DNA of 64,000 nucleotides. It comes from Aequorivita viscosa. GTDB taxonomy: Bacteria; Bacteroidota; Bacteroidia; Flavobacteriales; Flavobacteriaceae. Every line of letters begins with the position of its first letter. Within the stretch, counting starts at the first letter, position 1. Location: the NCBI RefSeq assembly GCF_900106795.1, contig NZ_FNNS01000009.1:81996-145995 (forward strand). Reading direction: 5' to 3'. Positions 54,213 through 63,995 of the stretch are shown in pieces. Below the pieces are notes generated by a model. The model did not search any database. It was not told the DNA's origin and saw only the letters and a program-made list of their open reading frames with translations. The position numbers and the translations under genes were made by a program.

Positions 54213-55445
54213 ATGACAATAGAAAGTCGAATAGAAAAACTAGCTTCAAACGTAGGCGTAATAGCTCTGTTTGTCTCGTTAAATCCATTTTTAATGTGGA
54301 TAATTTGGCCGGGCTATATTAATATACCTGTTTTTATAGCAGTGCTTGGAGTCACAGTTATTTTGATGATTATGAAATCGTTAGAGTTGACAGGATTAAA
54401 GTTGGTTTTTTCTTTCTTCGCTTTTTTTTTATTGCTTCAATTAGGTACGCCGCTGTTTTCGGGACGGGGGTATGAACTTGGGAAAATAATTACTTTTCTA
54501 AGCCTTATTTGTATTCTATCCTTCAATGCCAATATTCTTCTGAATATTTTTTTAAAGTTTAGAAAATTAATCATATTTTTTTGTTGGATTTCCTTAGCTG
54601 TCTTTTTTCTTACCTTGATTGGTGTGAATTTGCCTTATCATAAAATACCAGGCTTTACTATAGTAATGACCAATTCGCATGATGGCAGCTTTTATAAGTT
54701 GTATGGATTGGTAGTTTCGTCAACAAATACTGTATATGAGATGGGGGGATTAACTATAGCACGTATTTGCGGCCCCTTCTTGGAACCGGGGCATTTTTCA
54801 ATTTACATCGGTATATTGCTGATTTTTGAAAAAATTGTATTAAACAAGGTTTCAAAGGTTCTTATAATTACTGGAGCATTAACCTTTTCACCTACTTTTC
54901 TTATATTCTTGGTTTTTGCGTGGCTTTATGAAATGTTATATTTAAAAAAATACACATATATTTTTAAATACTTCTTGTTCTTATTAATCCCTGTTAGTAT
55001 AATGTTTTTTTTACTTGACGATATAAAAGATGAAATCGTTTATTTGTTCATCGGAAGAAATTTTGAGGCTTCAGGCTTGTCTTTATTCGAGGTATTAGAT
55101 GATAGAGCAGGTAAAACAGCACTTCACTTTTACAATAACTTTAAAGAAACTCCGTCAGTTTGGTATGGAAAAGGATTAGAGTACATGGCGAACCTAGGTG
55201 TTTTATCCGACTGGAGGGGAATGGTTTTTAAATATGGAATTATAGGCTTTGGCTTTTCTTTATTAATGACTATTTGCATCCCGTTTTTTTCTGATAAAAA
55301 ACTTGAGAGATTAATCATTTCCTTAATTATCCTCATTATCTACTTGCATAGATCGTGGATGTTCGAGAATTCATTTTTGTATCTATTTTTAATAATTGGT
55401 TTAATAAGCAAGAATATTTATTTAAAAAGACAAACAAATGTATAA
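54213..55445 (+). CDS. Wzy-like polysaccharide polymerase (multi-pass membrane protein)
   Basis: The 410-residue product has about ten or more hydrophobic segments and one larger soluble loop (about 145-185), as in Wzy/O-antigen ligase-type proteins. Sequence motifs are weak in this family, so the call rests on topology and on position. It starts directly after the pseI stop and precedes the sialidase-like lipoprotein and the Wzx flippase. The role would be to polymerise undecaprenyl-linked repeat units at the outer face of the inner membrane. Confidence 0.65.
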   Translation: MTIESRIEKLASNVGVIALFVSLNPFLMWIIWPGYINIPVFIAVLGVTVILMIMKSLELTGLKLVFSFFAFFLLLQLGTPLFSGRGYELGKIITFLSLICILSFNANILLNIFLKFRKLIIFFCWISLAVFFLTLIGVNLPYHKIPGFTIVMTNSHDGSFYKLYGLVVSSTNTVYEMGGLTIARICGPFLEPGHFSIYIGILLIFEKIVLNKVSKVLIITGALTFSPTFLIFLVFAWLYEMLYLKKYTYIFKYFLFLLIPVSIMFFLLDDIKDEIVYLFIGRNFEASGLSLFEVLDDRAGKTALHFYNNFKETPSVWYGKGLEYMANLGVLSDWRGMVFKYGIIGFGFSLLMTICIPFFSDKKLERLIISLIILIIYLHRSWMFENSFLYLFLIIGLISKNIYLKRQTNV

Positions 55446-56412
55446 ATATTTTTTACTTAGTTTCTTCATCATTTCGTCTTGTGTTAGTCAATCTAAAATA
55501 AAACTAGATAAAACAAGTTTGATTTGGAATAAAGCCGAGCATAGTGCCTTTACAACATTAGTTAGCCATAACGGCTATTTATATTGTGCATTTAGAGAGG
55601 GAACTTCTCATCACAGTTATGATGGTGGAATAAGAATTATTAAATCAAAAGATACTCAGAATTGGGAAGATGTTGCGTTTATTAGCATACCACAAGAAGA
55701 TTTGAGAGATCCAAAGTTTATCATAAATAATAATGATTTAAACTTGATTTTTGTTTCGAGAACTGAAACAGAGCATTTTTCATATTCATATTCATATTCG
55801 ACTGAAAATGGAGAAGAGTGGTCTCAAGAAAATAGAGAATTAGGGACATGGAGATGGAATGCCACAGAGTTCAATGGAAAAATCTATAGTGTGGGATATT
55901 CGTCTAATGATAAACAGGGAAGGATTTATTCAACAAAAACGGGTGATTCCTGGCAACCTATTAAGAATAATTTTTTTCCAGATATAGCTTCTTATCCAAA
56001 TGAAACAGCGTTATTCTTTTCATCAGATAGAACTTCCTATGCCTTTGTTAGACAAGACAAGAAATCAAAATCCGCGCTAATAGGTACATCCAGTCCTCCA
56101 TACCAAGATTGGACTTGGAAAGATCTAAATACAAGAATCGGTAGTCCTTCAGGTATACTTTTAAATGATAGTTTAATATTAGCCTGTGTAAGACTCTATT
56201 TTCCTGTAAGAACATCTCTAGTTTGGATAGATCCAATAAAAGGCACTTTAAAAGAAGATACTGTCTTGCCGTCTGGAGGTGATACAGGTTATGCAAGTAT
56301 TGTGAGCTTTAAAAATAAATATTATGTCTCATATCATTCTTCAAAAAATGCTGAGAGAAAGTCTTCAATATATTTAACTGAATTTACAATAAATGTTGAT
56401 GGGGAAAATTAA
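55438..56412 (+). CDS. Sialidase-like beta-propeller lipoprotein
   Basis: The 324-residue product has a lipoprotein signal with Cys15 (lipobox IISSC). An FREG segment near residue 50 resembles the arginine motif of sialidases. Asp-box-like turns are seen at SKDTQNW, STENGEEW and STKTGDSW. The overall pattern suggests a six-bladed propeller anchored in a membrane. It overlaps the preceding gene by eight bases and the Wzx gene by 14-20 bases, so it is part of the operon. I infer an enzyme or binding protein that acts on nonulosonic acid in the polysaccharide. Activity is not established. Confidence 0.7.
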   Translation: MYKYFLLSFFIISSCVSQSKIKLDKTSLIWNKAEHSAFTTLVSHNGYLYCAFREGTSHHSYDGGIRIIKSKDTQNWEDVAFISIPQEDLRDPKFIINNNDLNLIFVSRTETEHFSYSYSYSTENGEEWSQENRELGTWRWNATEFNGKIYSVGYSSNDKQGRIYSTKTGDSWQPIKNNFFPDIASYPNETALFFSSDRTSYAFVRQDKKSKSALIGTSSPPYQDWTWKDLNTRIGSPSGILLNDSLILACVRLYFPVRTSLVWIDPIKGTLKEDTVLPSGGDTGYASIVSFKNKYYVSYHSSKNAERKSSIYLTEFTINVDGEN

Positions 56413-57847
56413 ATTACTTTTTAAGAATAAAGTTATAATGTACCTTGCAACAAGGTACTTAACTTATTTCTTTCAATTTTTATCTTCTATAATTATTGCA
56501 GTTAAACTGGGTCCATACTATTTTGGAGTTTGGGGGTTTTTACTTTTACTTATTAATTACTTCAGAATTTCTAATTTTGGAGTTTCTAATGCTGTAAATA
56601 TTTTAATTGTTCAGAATAAAGAAAATGAACAGAAGGTAAAAAACTTAGTTGTTTCTGCATTAGCTAGCTTAGCTATTCTCTCCTTAATGATTATTCTCTT
56701 CGCACTGTATTACTACCTTTTTGGTATTGCTTTTTTTCAAAAATATGAAGTAGGAGTTTTGTTTTATGTCGTATGCTTTATTGCTATTCTGACACATTTC
56801 AATACTTTATTAATGAATATTTATCGAATTAAGAATCGATTATTTGAAGTTGCATTTCAACAATCTGCAGTGCCTATTTTGGTGTTGATAACGTGTTTTT
56901 TTTTAAAAGACAAAACACTAGTGTATGCATTGCTAGGGGCTCACGTAGTTGGTAATATCTTGGCGCTTTTAATTTTTGTATTTGGGAAAAAAATTCCTTG
57001 GAAAGGATCTTTTTCTATTTCAGTTTTAAAAACAATAATAAATAAAGGTTTTTTCCTTTTCTTATACAACATTTGCTTCTATTTGATAATTGTTTCAATA
57101 AAAACGATTATTAGTATCTATTATTCAGTAGAAGATTTTGGATTTTTCACATTCTCATACTCCTTGGCAAACGTGGTATTGCTATTTTTACAAGCCCTGA
57201 CATTTATTGTTTTTCCTAAAATTATAGACAAACTTAAATCAGAGGACTCTCAATCTATCCAGATTTTAATTAAAAGCATTAGAGTTAGTTATGTTTCATT
57301 AGCGTTTGGGTTAGGGTTTTTATCACTAATTATTTTTCCGATATTTTTAGAACTAGTACCCAAATATGAACAAGCTTTAACGGTAATTCAATTATCAGTG
57401 CTGACTGTTGTTTTGTATACTAATTCTTTTGGGTATGGTACTTACCTTATGGCTCAAAACAAAGAAAAAACAATAGCTAAGATATCCTCATTTGCCTTGC
57501 TTGTAAATATTAGTATAGCCCTCACTTTAATTCATGTTTTTAAGGTGACTTATGAATATGTGATTTTGGCAACAACATTTACCTACATTCTTTATACTTA
57601 CTTGTGCGTTCAATACGGTAAAAAACAAATGGGGTTAAAGGATGGTTTTGCAAAAAACTTTACAGATTGTTTTCAGTTAAGTCTACTTATTCCTTACATA
57701 ATAGCTATTTTGGTTGTTTTGTCAAGTATTAAATGGTTGCTTCCATTACCTCTTATTGTGTATGTTTTATTGAACAAGAATGCTATAAAAGAAATAATAA
57801 TAAAGATAAAAACTATAATAAATAGGCCTAACGTAATAGATTTGTAA
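56399..57847 (+). CDS. Wzx-type polysaccharide flippase
   Basis: The product (482 residues from the ATG at 56399, 484 from 56393) has 12-14 hydrophobic helices. It shows the MOP/Polysaccharide_synt pattern, with an ITTY-like start (ATRYLTYFFQF), FGVWGFLLLLINYFRISNFG (about 37-56) and a long central membrane region. It should flip lipid-linked repeat units across the inner membrane. It lies between the sialidase-like lipoprotein and a candidate glycosyltransferase, beside a Wzy-like gene. Confidence 0.82.
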   Translation: MGKIKLLFKNKVIMYLATRYLTYFFQFLSSIIIAVKLGPYYFGVWGFLLLLINYFRISNFGVSNAVNILIVQNKENEQKVKNLVVSALASLAILSLMIILFALYYYLFGIAFFQKYEVGVLFYVVCFIAILTHFNTLLMNIYRIKNRLFEVAFQQSAVPILVLITCFFLKDKTLVYALLGAHVVGNILALLIFVFGKKIPWKGSFSISVLKTIINKGFFLFLYNICFYLIIVSIKTIISIYYSVEDFGFFTFSYSLANVVLLFLQALTFIVFPKIIDKLKSEDSQSIQILIKSIRVSYVSLAFGLGFLSLIIFPIFLELVPKYEQALTVIQLSVLTVVLYTNSFGYGTYLMAQNKEKTIAKISSFALLVNISIALTLIHVFKVTYEYVILATTFTYILYTYLCVQYGKKQMGLKDGFAKNFTDCFQLSLLIPYIIAILVVLSSIKWLLPLPLIVYVLLNKNAIKEIIIKIKTIINRPNVIDL

Positions 57848-57861
57848 AAAGGTAGATTATT

Positions 57862-59262
57862 ATGAAGAAGGCAGTTTATAGGGTAAAGGAGTTGGCAAAC
57901 AAGGAGTGCAAACTGGGGTTTTATGAAGGAAAAATCTTAGGGATTCCTGCATGGCGAGTACTTAGGTTTAAAACGAGAACAAATTATTTTAAAAAGAACA
58001 CTGAATTTAATAATAAGAGTAATAAAAAAGAAGATGTTAGTATTGCGATTTTAGTAAAGAGTTACTTTAATTCCTTTTTAGCATTAATCAAGCTACTTTT
58101 AAGTTCTAAACGTTGTAGCAATGTTATTTATGCTTTTCCGCGGTTGGCAAGATTGGATGATACTTATCTTGATAAGTTTACCGATCCTATGATAGAATAC
58201 ACAGATGTTAAAAATGATTTTTTGATATTTCAACGTAGCTTGGGCGGTAGTCATAGTAAGCCTAGGAAGCATGACAACAACACAATTGAGACCGATTTTA
58301 TAGACATAACAGTAAAGATATTAGGGGTTGTTTTTTTTCCAATATTTTTATTGTGTTACGTTAAAACAATCTTGGGAATCTACAAAAAAGCTAAAGAGCT
58401 TTTTGGGGTAGGTTTTCTTTTTGTCATAAAATCTAGTATTGATTTGGGGGAGTTTTATACAAAGCATTTTTTTGTGAAAATATTATTACGAAAGCTACAA
58501 GCGAAAAATGTGTTTGTGGTTAATAGAGGTGCTTTTATTCCCGTTATAGTTTCAGCTCGTAAAGTAAATGCAAGAGTTTATGAAATGCAGCACGGGGTAA
58601 CTTTGTCTGATACAATTTTATATGCAGGCGAATACCATCCGTTGGCGGATCCAGATTATTTTTTAGCATTTGGAAAAAAATGGATAGCATCACAATTTTA
58701 TATACCCTTAGAGAAAATCGTTAACGTTGGGTGGGGTTATAAACGAATGGTAAATAACAGTTTGCAGAAGCCAGTCTTCTCAGATAAATGTATTCTAGTT
58801 ATTTCTTCACCCAACTGTACGTTCAAACTTTTTGATGTTGTTTTAAAGCTGGCTGAGGTGTTTTCTGAGTATGAATTTCATCTGCGATTACATCCTCAAG
58901 AAGGGTATAAAGAAGCACAATATAAAGCCATAGCTGAAATTGATAATATTAAAATGGATGATCGTTCTGTCGATTCTGCAGTTGTTGTAAATCGGTATAA
59001 ATATCTAATAGGTGAGAATTCATCGGTTTTATACGAAGCGCTTTGTCTAAATAAAAGAGTTGCCCGTATAGAAATGGGAGGCCTCGAGATAAAAGATCAA
59101 AATAATAGAGCTACAACTGGGTTTTTCTATGTGAAAAGCATAGAAGATTTTAAAGAGTTTTTAAACTTGGAAGGGGAATTAAATAGTCTGCCTGAACAAG
59201 GTGTTTATGATGATTTTGATGAGACAGTTGTAAACAAGTTAATAAAAAATTGTAAATTATGA
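57862..59262 (+). CDS. Candidate GT-B-like glycosyltransferase (possible nonulosonic acid transferase)
   Basis: The 466-residue product has a divergent N-terminal region, one hydrophobic stretch near 155-175 and a C-terminal half resembling polysaccharide transferases. Seen there are EMQHGVT near 248-254, FAFGKKW-type spacing (YFLAFGKKW), RLHPQE near 348-353 and ENSSVLYEAL near 389-398. The HP and SS motifs recall sialyltransferase and CDP-glycerol-transferase-like families. I do not recognise a specific family. It is almost the only transferase candidate besides the PGTs, so it may attach pseudaminic acid. It overlaps the next gene by four bases. Confidence 0.55.
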   Translation: MKKAVYRVKELANKECKLGFYEGKILGIPAWRVLRFKTRTNYFKKNTEFNNKSNKKEDVSIAILVKSYFNSFLALIKLLLSSKRCSNVIYAFPRLARLDDTYLDKFTDPMIEYTDVKNDFLIFQRSLGGSHSKPRKHDNNTIETDFIDITVKILGVVFFPIFLLCYVKTILGIYKKAKELFGVGFLFVIKSSIDLGEFYTKHFFVKILLRKLQAKNVFVVNRGAFIPVIVSARKVNARVYEMQHGVTLSDTILYAGEYHPLADPDYFLAFGKKWIASQFYIPLEKIVNVGWGYKRMVNNSLQKPVFSDKCILVISSPNCTFKLFDVVLKLAEVFSEYEFHLRLHPQEGYKEAQYKAIAEIDNIKMDDRSVDSAVVVNRYKYLIGENSSVLYEALCLNKRVARIEMGGLEIKDQNNRATTGFFYVKSIEDFKEFLNLEGELNSLPEQGVYDDFDETVVNKLIKNCKL

Positions 59263-61214
59263 TAACAGTATTAATTACCTGTGCCGGTTCTGGTGTTGGT
59301 CAATCGGTGATAGATTCTTTAAATTTAGTGAAAGGCTATAAACTTATTGGCTGTGACGGAAAGCGAAATGTATACGCACATGCATACTGTGATAAGTTTT
59401 TAACGGTTCCAAGCATATATTCTGACGATTATATAGATCATTTAATAGCTCTGTGTAAAAAAGAAAATATAGATATAGTAGTCCCTGGCCACGATTACGA
59501 GTTATTATTGTTTTCAGAAAACTTTAAGTCATTTGAAGAAAATGGCATCGAGGTTGTCGTTTCTGAACCAACAATTATTGCTGCAAGTAGAGATAAGCAA
59601 AAGTGGTTTGATTATTTTAGTAAATACGATTGTAAAATAGTACCTACATATTCTGTAAAAACTTTCAAACAAAATCCGGATTCTTCAATTTTTCCAGCTA
59701 TTGTAAAGCCCGTGGGAGGATCTGCTTCTCAAGGAATTTTAATACTCAATAGTGTTGACGAAATTGAGCAGGCAAACGACGAAGATATAATCCAGCCGTA
59801 CCTATTTCCAACGGAAGATGATAAAAATTACTTAGCGATTAAAAAAGCGGTTGCAAAGAGTAATCTAGTACAACTTTCGGAAATATCAATCCAACTTATT
59901 TTCTCTAAAAAATCTAAACTGTCAGGTATCTTTATATCTAAAAATACTTTGAAAGATGGTGTCCCTATATTTGTTAATACGATTAAGCCAGAGGAGTTCG
60001 AATATCTAGATGAAATTATGAAATTTGTTCCTGTATGCGAAGAAAATGGTGTTAAAGGTCCTGTTAATATTCAAGGTAGAGTAACAGAAAAGGGAATCTT
60101 CTTTTTTGAAATGAATATGCGATTTACGGGGATTACTGGGAACAGAGCGCTTTTAGGGTTTAATGAAGTTGACTTTCTTGTCAAAGATTTTATGGGTGAA
60201 CCAGCTAGAATCGAAAATTACTCTATAAATAAAGTTGGTGTAAGACAAGTAGCTTGCACAACGATTCCTAAAGAAACTCTTTCAGCTAAAAAAACTTATA
60301 CCTTATTAGGTGCTGGTGGGTTTGTAGGTCAGCACTTTATAGAAGATCTCTTGGAAAAGAACGATGATTTTGAGCGTATCAATTTAATTTGTCGAGATAG
60401 TTCTTACCGGAAGTATAATGAGAGATTTTCCGATAATAGAATTGTGGTTTATAAAAGCAGTGATTCTTTTTTAGAAACAATATATTGTCAAACTGATGTT
60501 TTTGTAAACTTTTCAAGTGCTCTTGCATATTGTCCTGATGAAGAAATCTACGAGGCTATTACCTTTCAATATCAACAAAGTCTTAAAATGGCTCGTGCAA
60601 ACATTCCTGTTATAATAAATGTATCCTCTCAATCCGTATATAGCCAGTCGAGTAATGAAGAAAAAACAGAAATTGCACCAGTAAAGCTCAAAACCGCTTA
60701 TGCTCATCAGAAGTTCATCTGTGAACAATTTTTTAATTCCTTGGGAACTAATACACCAGTGTCAAAAGTGATTTCCTTAAGATTTACTAGAATTTTGGAC
60801 GGGAAGGATAATAATAAGATAAATGGATTTTTTGGAAAGGTGCCAGAAGTTTTGCTCAAAGGTGGTAACATAAAAATTGATAACCCATCAAACAATACGA
60901 ACTTAATAAGTATAAAAGATGTTGTTAGCGCCATTCATTTTGTAATTGAAAACTCTAGTTCGAAGGCTTTTCCTTTGATGATGAATGTTGGGGGTGAAAA
61001 CATTTCGTTGGGAGCGTATTGTAATAAAGTTATTTCTAGTGTCAAGAAAGATGAAACAAAAGGTGGTTTAGAAATTGTTGAAAACGTTGAGGTTTTAGCA
61101 AGTTCTATGGTCAATATTGATAAGTTTAAGTCATACGGTTGGCAGCCCAAATATACCGTAGACAATTTGATTGAAGATTTTGTGGCAAATATAAAACAGT
61201 CGCTATATGTATAA
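59259..61214 (+). CDS. Fused ATP-grasp and NAD-dependent epimerase (SDR) protein
   Basis: The 651-residue product has two modules. Residues 1 to about 335 form an ATP-grasp unit (preATP domain [24 protein letters not shown] near 150; [15 protein letters not shown] near 286-300), similar to CarB-like ligases. Residues from about 345 to 651 form an extended SDR unit ([22 protein letters not shown]; the YAHQK pair; MMNVGGE). Each half resembles one of the two adjacent separate genes at 51200-53224. It overlaps its neighbours by four and eight bases. I infer two consecutive steps on the same sugar. The substrates are unknown. Confidence 0.82.
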   Translation: MITVLITCAGSGVGQSVIDSLNLVKGYKLIGCDGKRNVYAHAYCDKFLTVPSIYSDDYIDHLIALCKKENIDIVVPGHDYELLLFSENFKSFEENGIEVVVSEPTIIAASRDKQKWFDYFSKYDCKIVPTYSVKTFKQNPDSSIFPAIVKPVGGSASQGILILNSVDEIEQANDEDIIQPYLFPTEDDKNYLAIKKAVAKSNLVQLSEISIQLIFSKKSKLSGIFISKNTLKDGVPIFVNTIKPEEFEYLDEIMKFVPVCEENGVKGPVNIQGRVTEKGIFFFEMNMRFTGITGNRALLGFNEVDFLVKDFMGEPARIENYSINKVGVRQVACTTIPKETLSAKKTYTLLGAGGFVGQHFIEDLLEKNDDFERINLICRDSSYRKYNERFSDNRIVVYKSSDSFLETIYCQTDVFVNFSSALAYCPDEEIYEAITFQYQQSLKMARANIPVIINVSSQSVYSQSSNEEKTEIAPVKLKTAYAHQKFICEQFFNSLGTNTPVSKVISLRFTRILDGKDNNKINGFFGKVPEVLLKGGNIKIDNPSNNTNLISIKDVVSAIHFVIENSSSKAFPLMMNVGGENISLGAYCNKVISSVKKDETKGGLEIVENVEVLASSMVNIDKFKSYGWQPKYTVDNLIEDFVANIKQSLYV

Positions 61215-61827
61215 AAGGTTCATTAAAAGAGGACTGGATTTTTTGACATCGTCATTAGTTCTACTTTTTTTATCTCCTTTACTTGGCTTAATCGCTTTGT
61301 TATTGGCAATTGCCCAAAAAGGAAATGTGTTCTTCATTCAAGAACGGCCAGGTAAAAATGCTAATATTTTTAAAATCATTAAGTTTAAAACCATGACTGA
61401 TGATATAGATGCTGAAGGCCGGCTTTTACCAGATGAAAAGCGACTGACGAATATTGGTAAATTTGTGCGATCAACCTCTATAGATGAACTGCCTCAGTTG
61501 ATAAACGTAGTGAAAGGAGATATGGCAATCGTTGGTCCTAGACCATTGCTGGTGAAATACCTTCCGCTTTATAACGACTTTCAGTCAAAAAGGCACGATG
61601 TGCGACCAGGAATCACAGGTTGGGCGCAAGTAAATGGAAGAAACGCTATTTCGTGGGAAAAGAAATTTGAACTGGACGTGTGGTACACTCAAAACCTATC
61701 CTTCTTATTAGATTTAAAAATAATTCTTTTAACAATTAAAAAAGTATTCTGGAGAGAAGGAATAAGTGCCGCAACTTCTGCTACTATGGAGACTTTTACC
61801 GGAAACAAGAAAAATGAAACTACCTAA
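61207..61827 (+). CDS. PglC-like phosphoglycosyl transferase
   Basis: The enzyme should transfer a phospho-sugar from a UDP-sugar to undecaprenyl phosphate to begin repeat-unit assembly. The 206-residue product is the small monotopic type. It has an N-terminal re-entrant helix (about 10-37), [20 protein letters not shown] (about 46-65) and the catalytic Asp-Glu pair in SIDELPQL (about 97-104), then VGPRPL and [13 protein letters not shown]. It overlaps the fused gene by eight bases and the sulfotransferase by 14. Confidence 0.9.
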   Translation: MYKRFIKRGLDFLTSSLVLLFLSPLLGLIALLLAIAQKGNVFFIQERPGKNANIFKIIKFKTMTDDIDAEGRLLPDEKRLTNIGKFVRSTSIDELPQLINVVKGDMAIVGPRPLLVKYLPLYNDFQSKRHDVRPGITGWAQVNGRNAISWEKKFELDVWYTQNLSFLLDLKIILLTIKKVFWREGISAATSATMETFTGNKKNETT

Positions 61828-62731
61828 TTTTACAATCGCAGGCTTCGCTAAATGCGGAACCACTTCGCTATACCATTATTTGGAAGAGCATCCAGAAGTG
61901 TTTTTACCGAAAAGAAAAGAGTTACACTATTTCACATATGATAAAGTTTTAAGGCATAAAGATAAGGGGCCTAAGGATGCAGAGATGCACAAATTTCATA
62001 CAAGAACTTTTAACGAGTATAAGGCTCAATATACTACAGTAAAAACTGAAAAAGCAATAGGTGATATCTCACCGACTTATGCGCTCTATGATGATGGATT
62101 AGTGTATTTAAAAAACACATTGGGAGCAGATACAAAAATGATTGTGGTGGTTCGAGACCCTATAAAAAGAGCATACTCAAATTATTTACATTTAATTAGA
62201 GAAAATAGGGAAACAGAAAGTTTTTATGACGCTTTGCAACTAGAGTCTGAGCGACAAGAAAAAGGATACTCTAATTTTTGGTACTATAAGTTTATTTCGT
62301 CTTATTATCAGCATATTAAAAGATTAAAAGGTCAGTTTGAAGATGTCCTAGTTGTTACCTTTGAAGAGTTTATGCAAAACCCAGAAAAGGGCATTAAAGA
62401 AATTTATAGCTTTTTGGAAGTTGATGACACCTTTATTCCAGAAAATATTGGAACACGCTTTAATCCTGGAGGGTTGTATAAGAAGAATATCTTAACTTCC
62501 TTCATTTTTGAGCGTAGCAAATTAAACAGCTTTGTGAAAAGCATTATACCATTAAATTCAAGGGTTAAGAAAATAGCGCATAGTGTTACAAATAAATTTA
62601 AAACAGAAACACCTCCTGTGGATAAAAAAAGTGAGGAATTTTTAGTAGATTACTTTAAAAGCGATGTATTGAAATTAAAAAGTGAGTTTGGTGTAAAAAC
62701 GGAACATTGGAACAAAGGGTTTCAGTTATAA
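61814..62731 (+). CDS. Sulfotransferase (PAPS-dependent, polysaccharide type)
   Basis: I choose the ATG at 61814. The longer frame from 61766 runs inside the upstream gene. The 305-residue product has the PAPS 5'-phosphosulfate loop near its start ([14 protein letters not shown], about 9-22) and the 3'-phosphate motif [15 protein letters not shown] (about 114-128). This is the heparan-sulfate-type family. With cysC, cysD, cysN and cysQ in the same locus, the sulfuryl donor is made and its by-product removed. It is likely to sulfate a sugar of the polysaccharide. Confidence 0.88.
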   Translation: MKLPNFTIAGFAKCGTTSLYHYLEEHPEVFLPKRKELHYFTYDKVLRHKDKGPKDAEMHKFHTRTFNEYKAQYTTVKTEKAIGDISPTYALYDDGLVYLKNTLGADTKMIVVVRDPIKRAYSNYLHLIRENRETESFYDALQLESERQEKGYSNFWYYKFISSYYQHIKRLKGQFEDVLVVTFEEFMQNPEKGIKEIYSFLEVDDTFIPENIGTRFNPGGLYKKNILTSFIFERSKLNSFVKSIIPLNSRVKKIAHSVTNKFKTETPPVDKKSEEFLVDYFKSDVLKLKSEFGVKTEHWNKGFQL

Positions 62732-62833
62732 ATAATTGACTTTAAACCCTTATTTTAACAAAAAAATGATGTGGTTTCTAAGCTGGTAAGTGCTTAGGTT
62801 GAAAAGCATATTGCTCAAAATCAATTAATTCGT

Positions 62834-63439
62834 TTGACAAAACAGCAGCGTTTATTAAAGAGAAGCTTCGATGTAATCATCGCCTTTGTGGCTTGTGTGG
62901 TTTTCTTGCCATTGATTATTGTCGGTTACTTGCTAGCAATGATAAGTGCTAAGGCTTCTGGAATATATACTTCATATCGAGTTGGTGAAAATGGGAAACT
63001 GTTTAAAATTTATAAACTCCGAAGTATGTATGTTGGTACTGAGGACCTCAATACATTAACAACTTCAAATGATCCACGAATTACAAAAATAGGAAGATGG
63101 CTTCGGAAATTTAAAATTGATGAACTTCCACAACTTTGGAACGTATTAAAGGGGAATATGAGTCTAGTCGGTCCACGTCCCGATGTAAAAGGATATGCGG
63201 ATGAACTAAAAGGTGAAGACCGTATCATACTAACGGTTAAACCTGGGATTACAGGTTTAGCTACCATAATGTTTAAAAACGAAGAAGATATGCTTGCCCA
63301 ACAGGAAGACCCTTATAAATACAATCGCAATGTCATATGGCCTAAAAAAGTTCAACTTAATAAAAAATACGTCAGGAATTATTCTTTCAAATTAGACATA
63401 TTAATTCTATTACGCACTTTTTTTTCCAAGGTTGAATAA
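62834..63439 (+). CDS. Second PglC-like phosphoglycosyl transferase, TTG start
   Basis: The 201-residue product has an N-terminal hydrophobic helix (about 12-36), [18 protein letters not shown] (about 49-66), the Asp-Glu pair in [11 protein letters not shown] and VGPRPDV. The tail differs from the first copy ([13 protein letters not shown]). No ATG or GTG is available between the in-frame TAG at 62795-62797 and the hydrophobic helix, so the TTG at 62834 is the only workable start. It lies 102 bases after the sulfotransferase gene. The second copy may start a different glycan or act on another sugar nucleotide. Confidence 0.85.
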   Translation: MTKQQRLLKRSFDVIIAFVACVVFLPLIIVGYLLAMISAKASGIYTSYRVGENGKLFKIYKLRSMYVGTEDLNTLTTSNDPRITKIGRWLRKFKIDELPQLWNVLKGNMSLVGPRPDVKGYADELKGEDRIILTVKPGITGLATIMFKNEEDMLAQQEDPYKYNRNVIWPKKVQLNKKYVRNYSFKLDILILLRTFFSKVE

Positions 63440-63728
63440 TAGCTTTTTTCAACTTATACGTAAAGTTTAAATTATGTTTTGAACTTTAAAAAAAAATAAT
63501 TTACTGCAACACAAAACTGATGAAGCTTTGATTAATTTGTATGATCGTCATAAATGTAATTAATTTGTAACACTTTCCTTTTATCATGTTGAATTTCAAG
63601 AAAGTTTTTAGATTCACGTAAGTTGATTGTGTGTAATTCAACAGGCTTTTGTATTATCTCAGGTGTAAGCTTCCCTTTAAACCGAACTGTTTAAAAGTAG
63701 AATAATTATCTTAATTTTAAACAGTATT
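63440..63728. other. Intergenic region between the last PGT gene and the transposase
   Basis: These 289 bases are AT-rich. TAAAGTTT (63461-63468) and GAACTTTA (63481-63488) can pair but lack a good plus-strand U-tract. An 11-base inverted repeat precedes the transposase start (separate entry). I cannot locate the left end of the insertion sequence. Confidence 0.5.
63686..63725 (+). promoter_or_regulatory. Perfect inverted repeat just upstream of the transposase start
   Basis: ACTGTTTAAAA (63686-63696) and TTTTAAACAGT (63715-63725) are exact complements and end three bases before the ATG at 63729. A hairpin here would cover the translation start and could limit transposase synthesis from outside transcripts. 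It could also be a transposase binding site near the IS end. Confidence 0.5.
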
Positions 63729-63995
63729 ATGAGACGAAGTAAATTTTCACCACAACAGATTGCAAAGATTTTAAAAGAGTTCGACAATGGAAAGAGTGTC
63801 GACCAGATCAGTCGTGAGCATGGGGTCAGCCCCGCCACTTTCTATAAGTGGCGTTCTAGATATGCTGGAATGAACTCCAAGGAGCTCAAGCGCCTCAAGG
63901 AGCTAGAGGAAGAGAATCGCAAGCTCAAGCAGATGTATGCCACTCTGGCCCTTGACCACCAGATGGCCAAGGAGATCATCGAAAAAAAGCTTTAA
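63729..63995 (+). CDS. IS3-family transposase OrfA
   Basis: The 88-residue product has the pattern of IS407-type OrfA. It has an N-terminal helix-turn-helix (KFSPQQIAKILKEF, then ISREHGVSPATFYKWRSRY, about 5-45) and a leucine-zipper-like helix (LKRLKELEEENRKLKQMYAT, about 53-72). OrfA binds the IS ends and is normally combined with OrfB by a -1 frameshift or made separately. The stop codon is at 63993-63995, five bases before the window ends, so the frameshift region cannot be examined. Confidence 0.9.
   Translation: MRRSKFSPQQIAKILKEFDNGKSVDQISREHGVSPATFYKWRSRYAGMNSKELKRLKELEEENRKLKQMYATLALDHQMAKEIIEKKL

Noticed and set aside
61766..61813. Sulfotransferase start at 61766
   Set aside because: The extra 16 residues lie inside the upstream PGT gene. 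The ATG at 61814 starts just before the conserved PAPS-binding loop.
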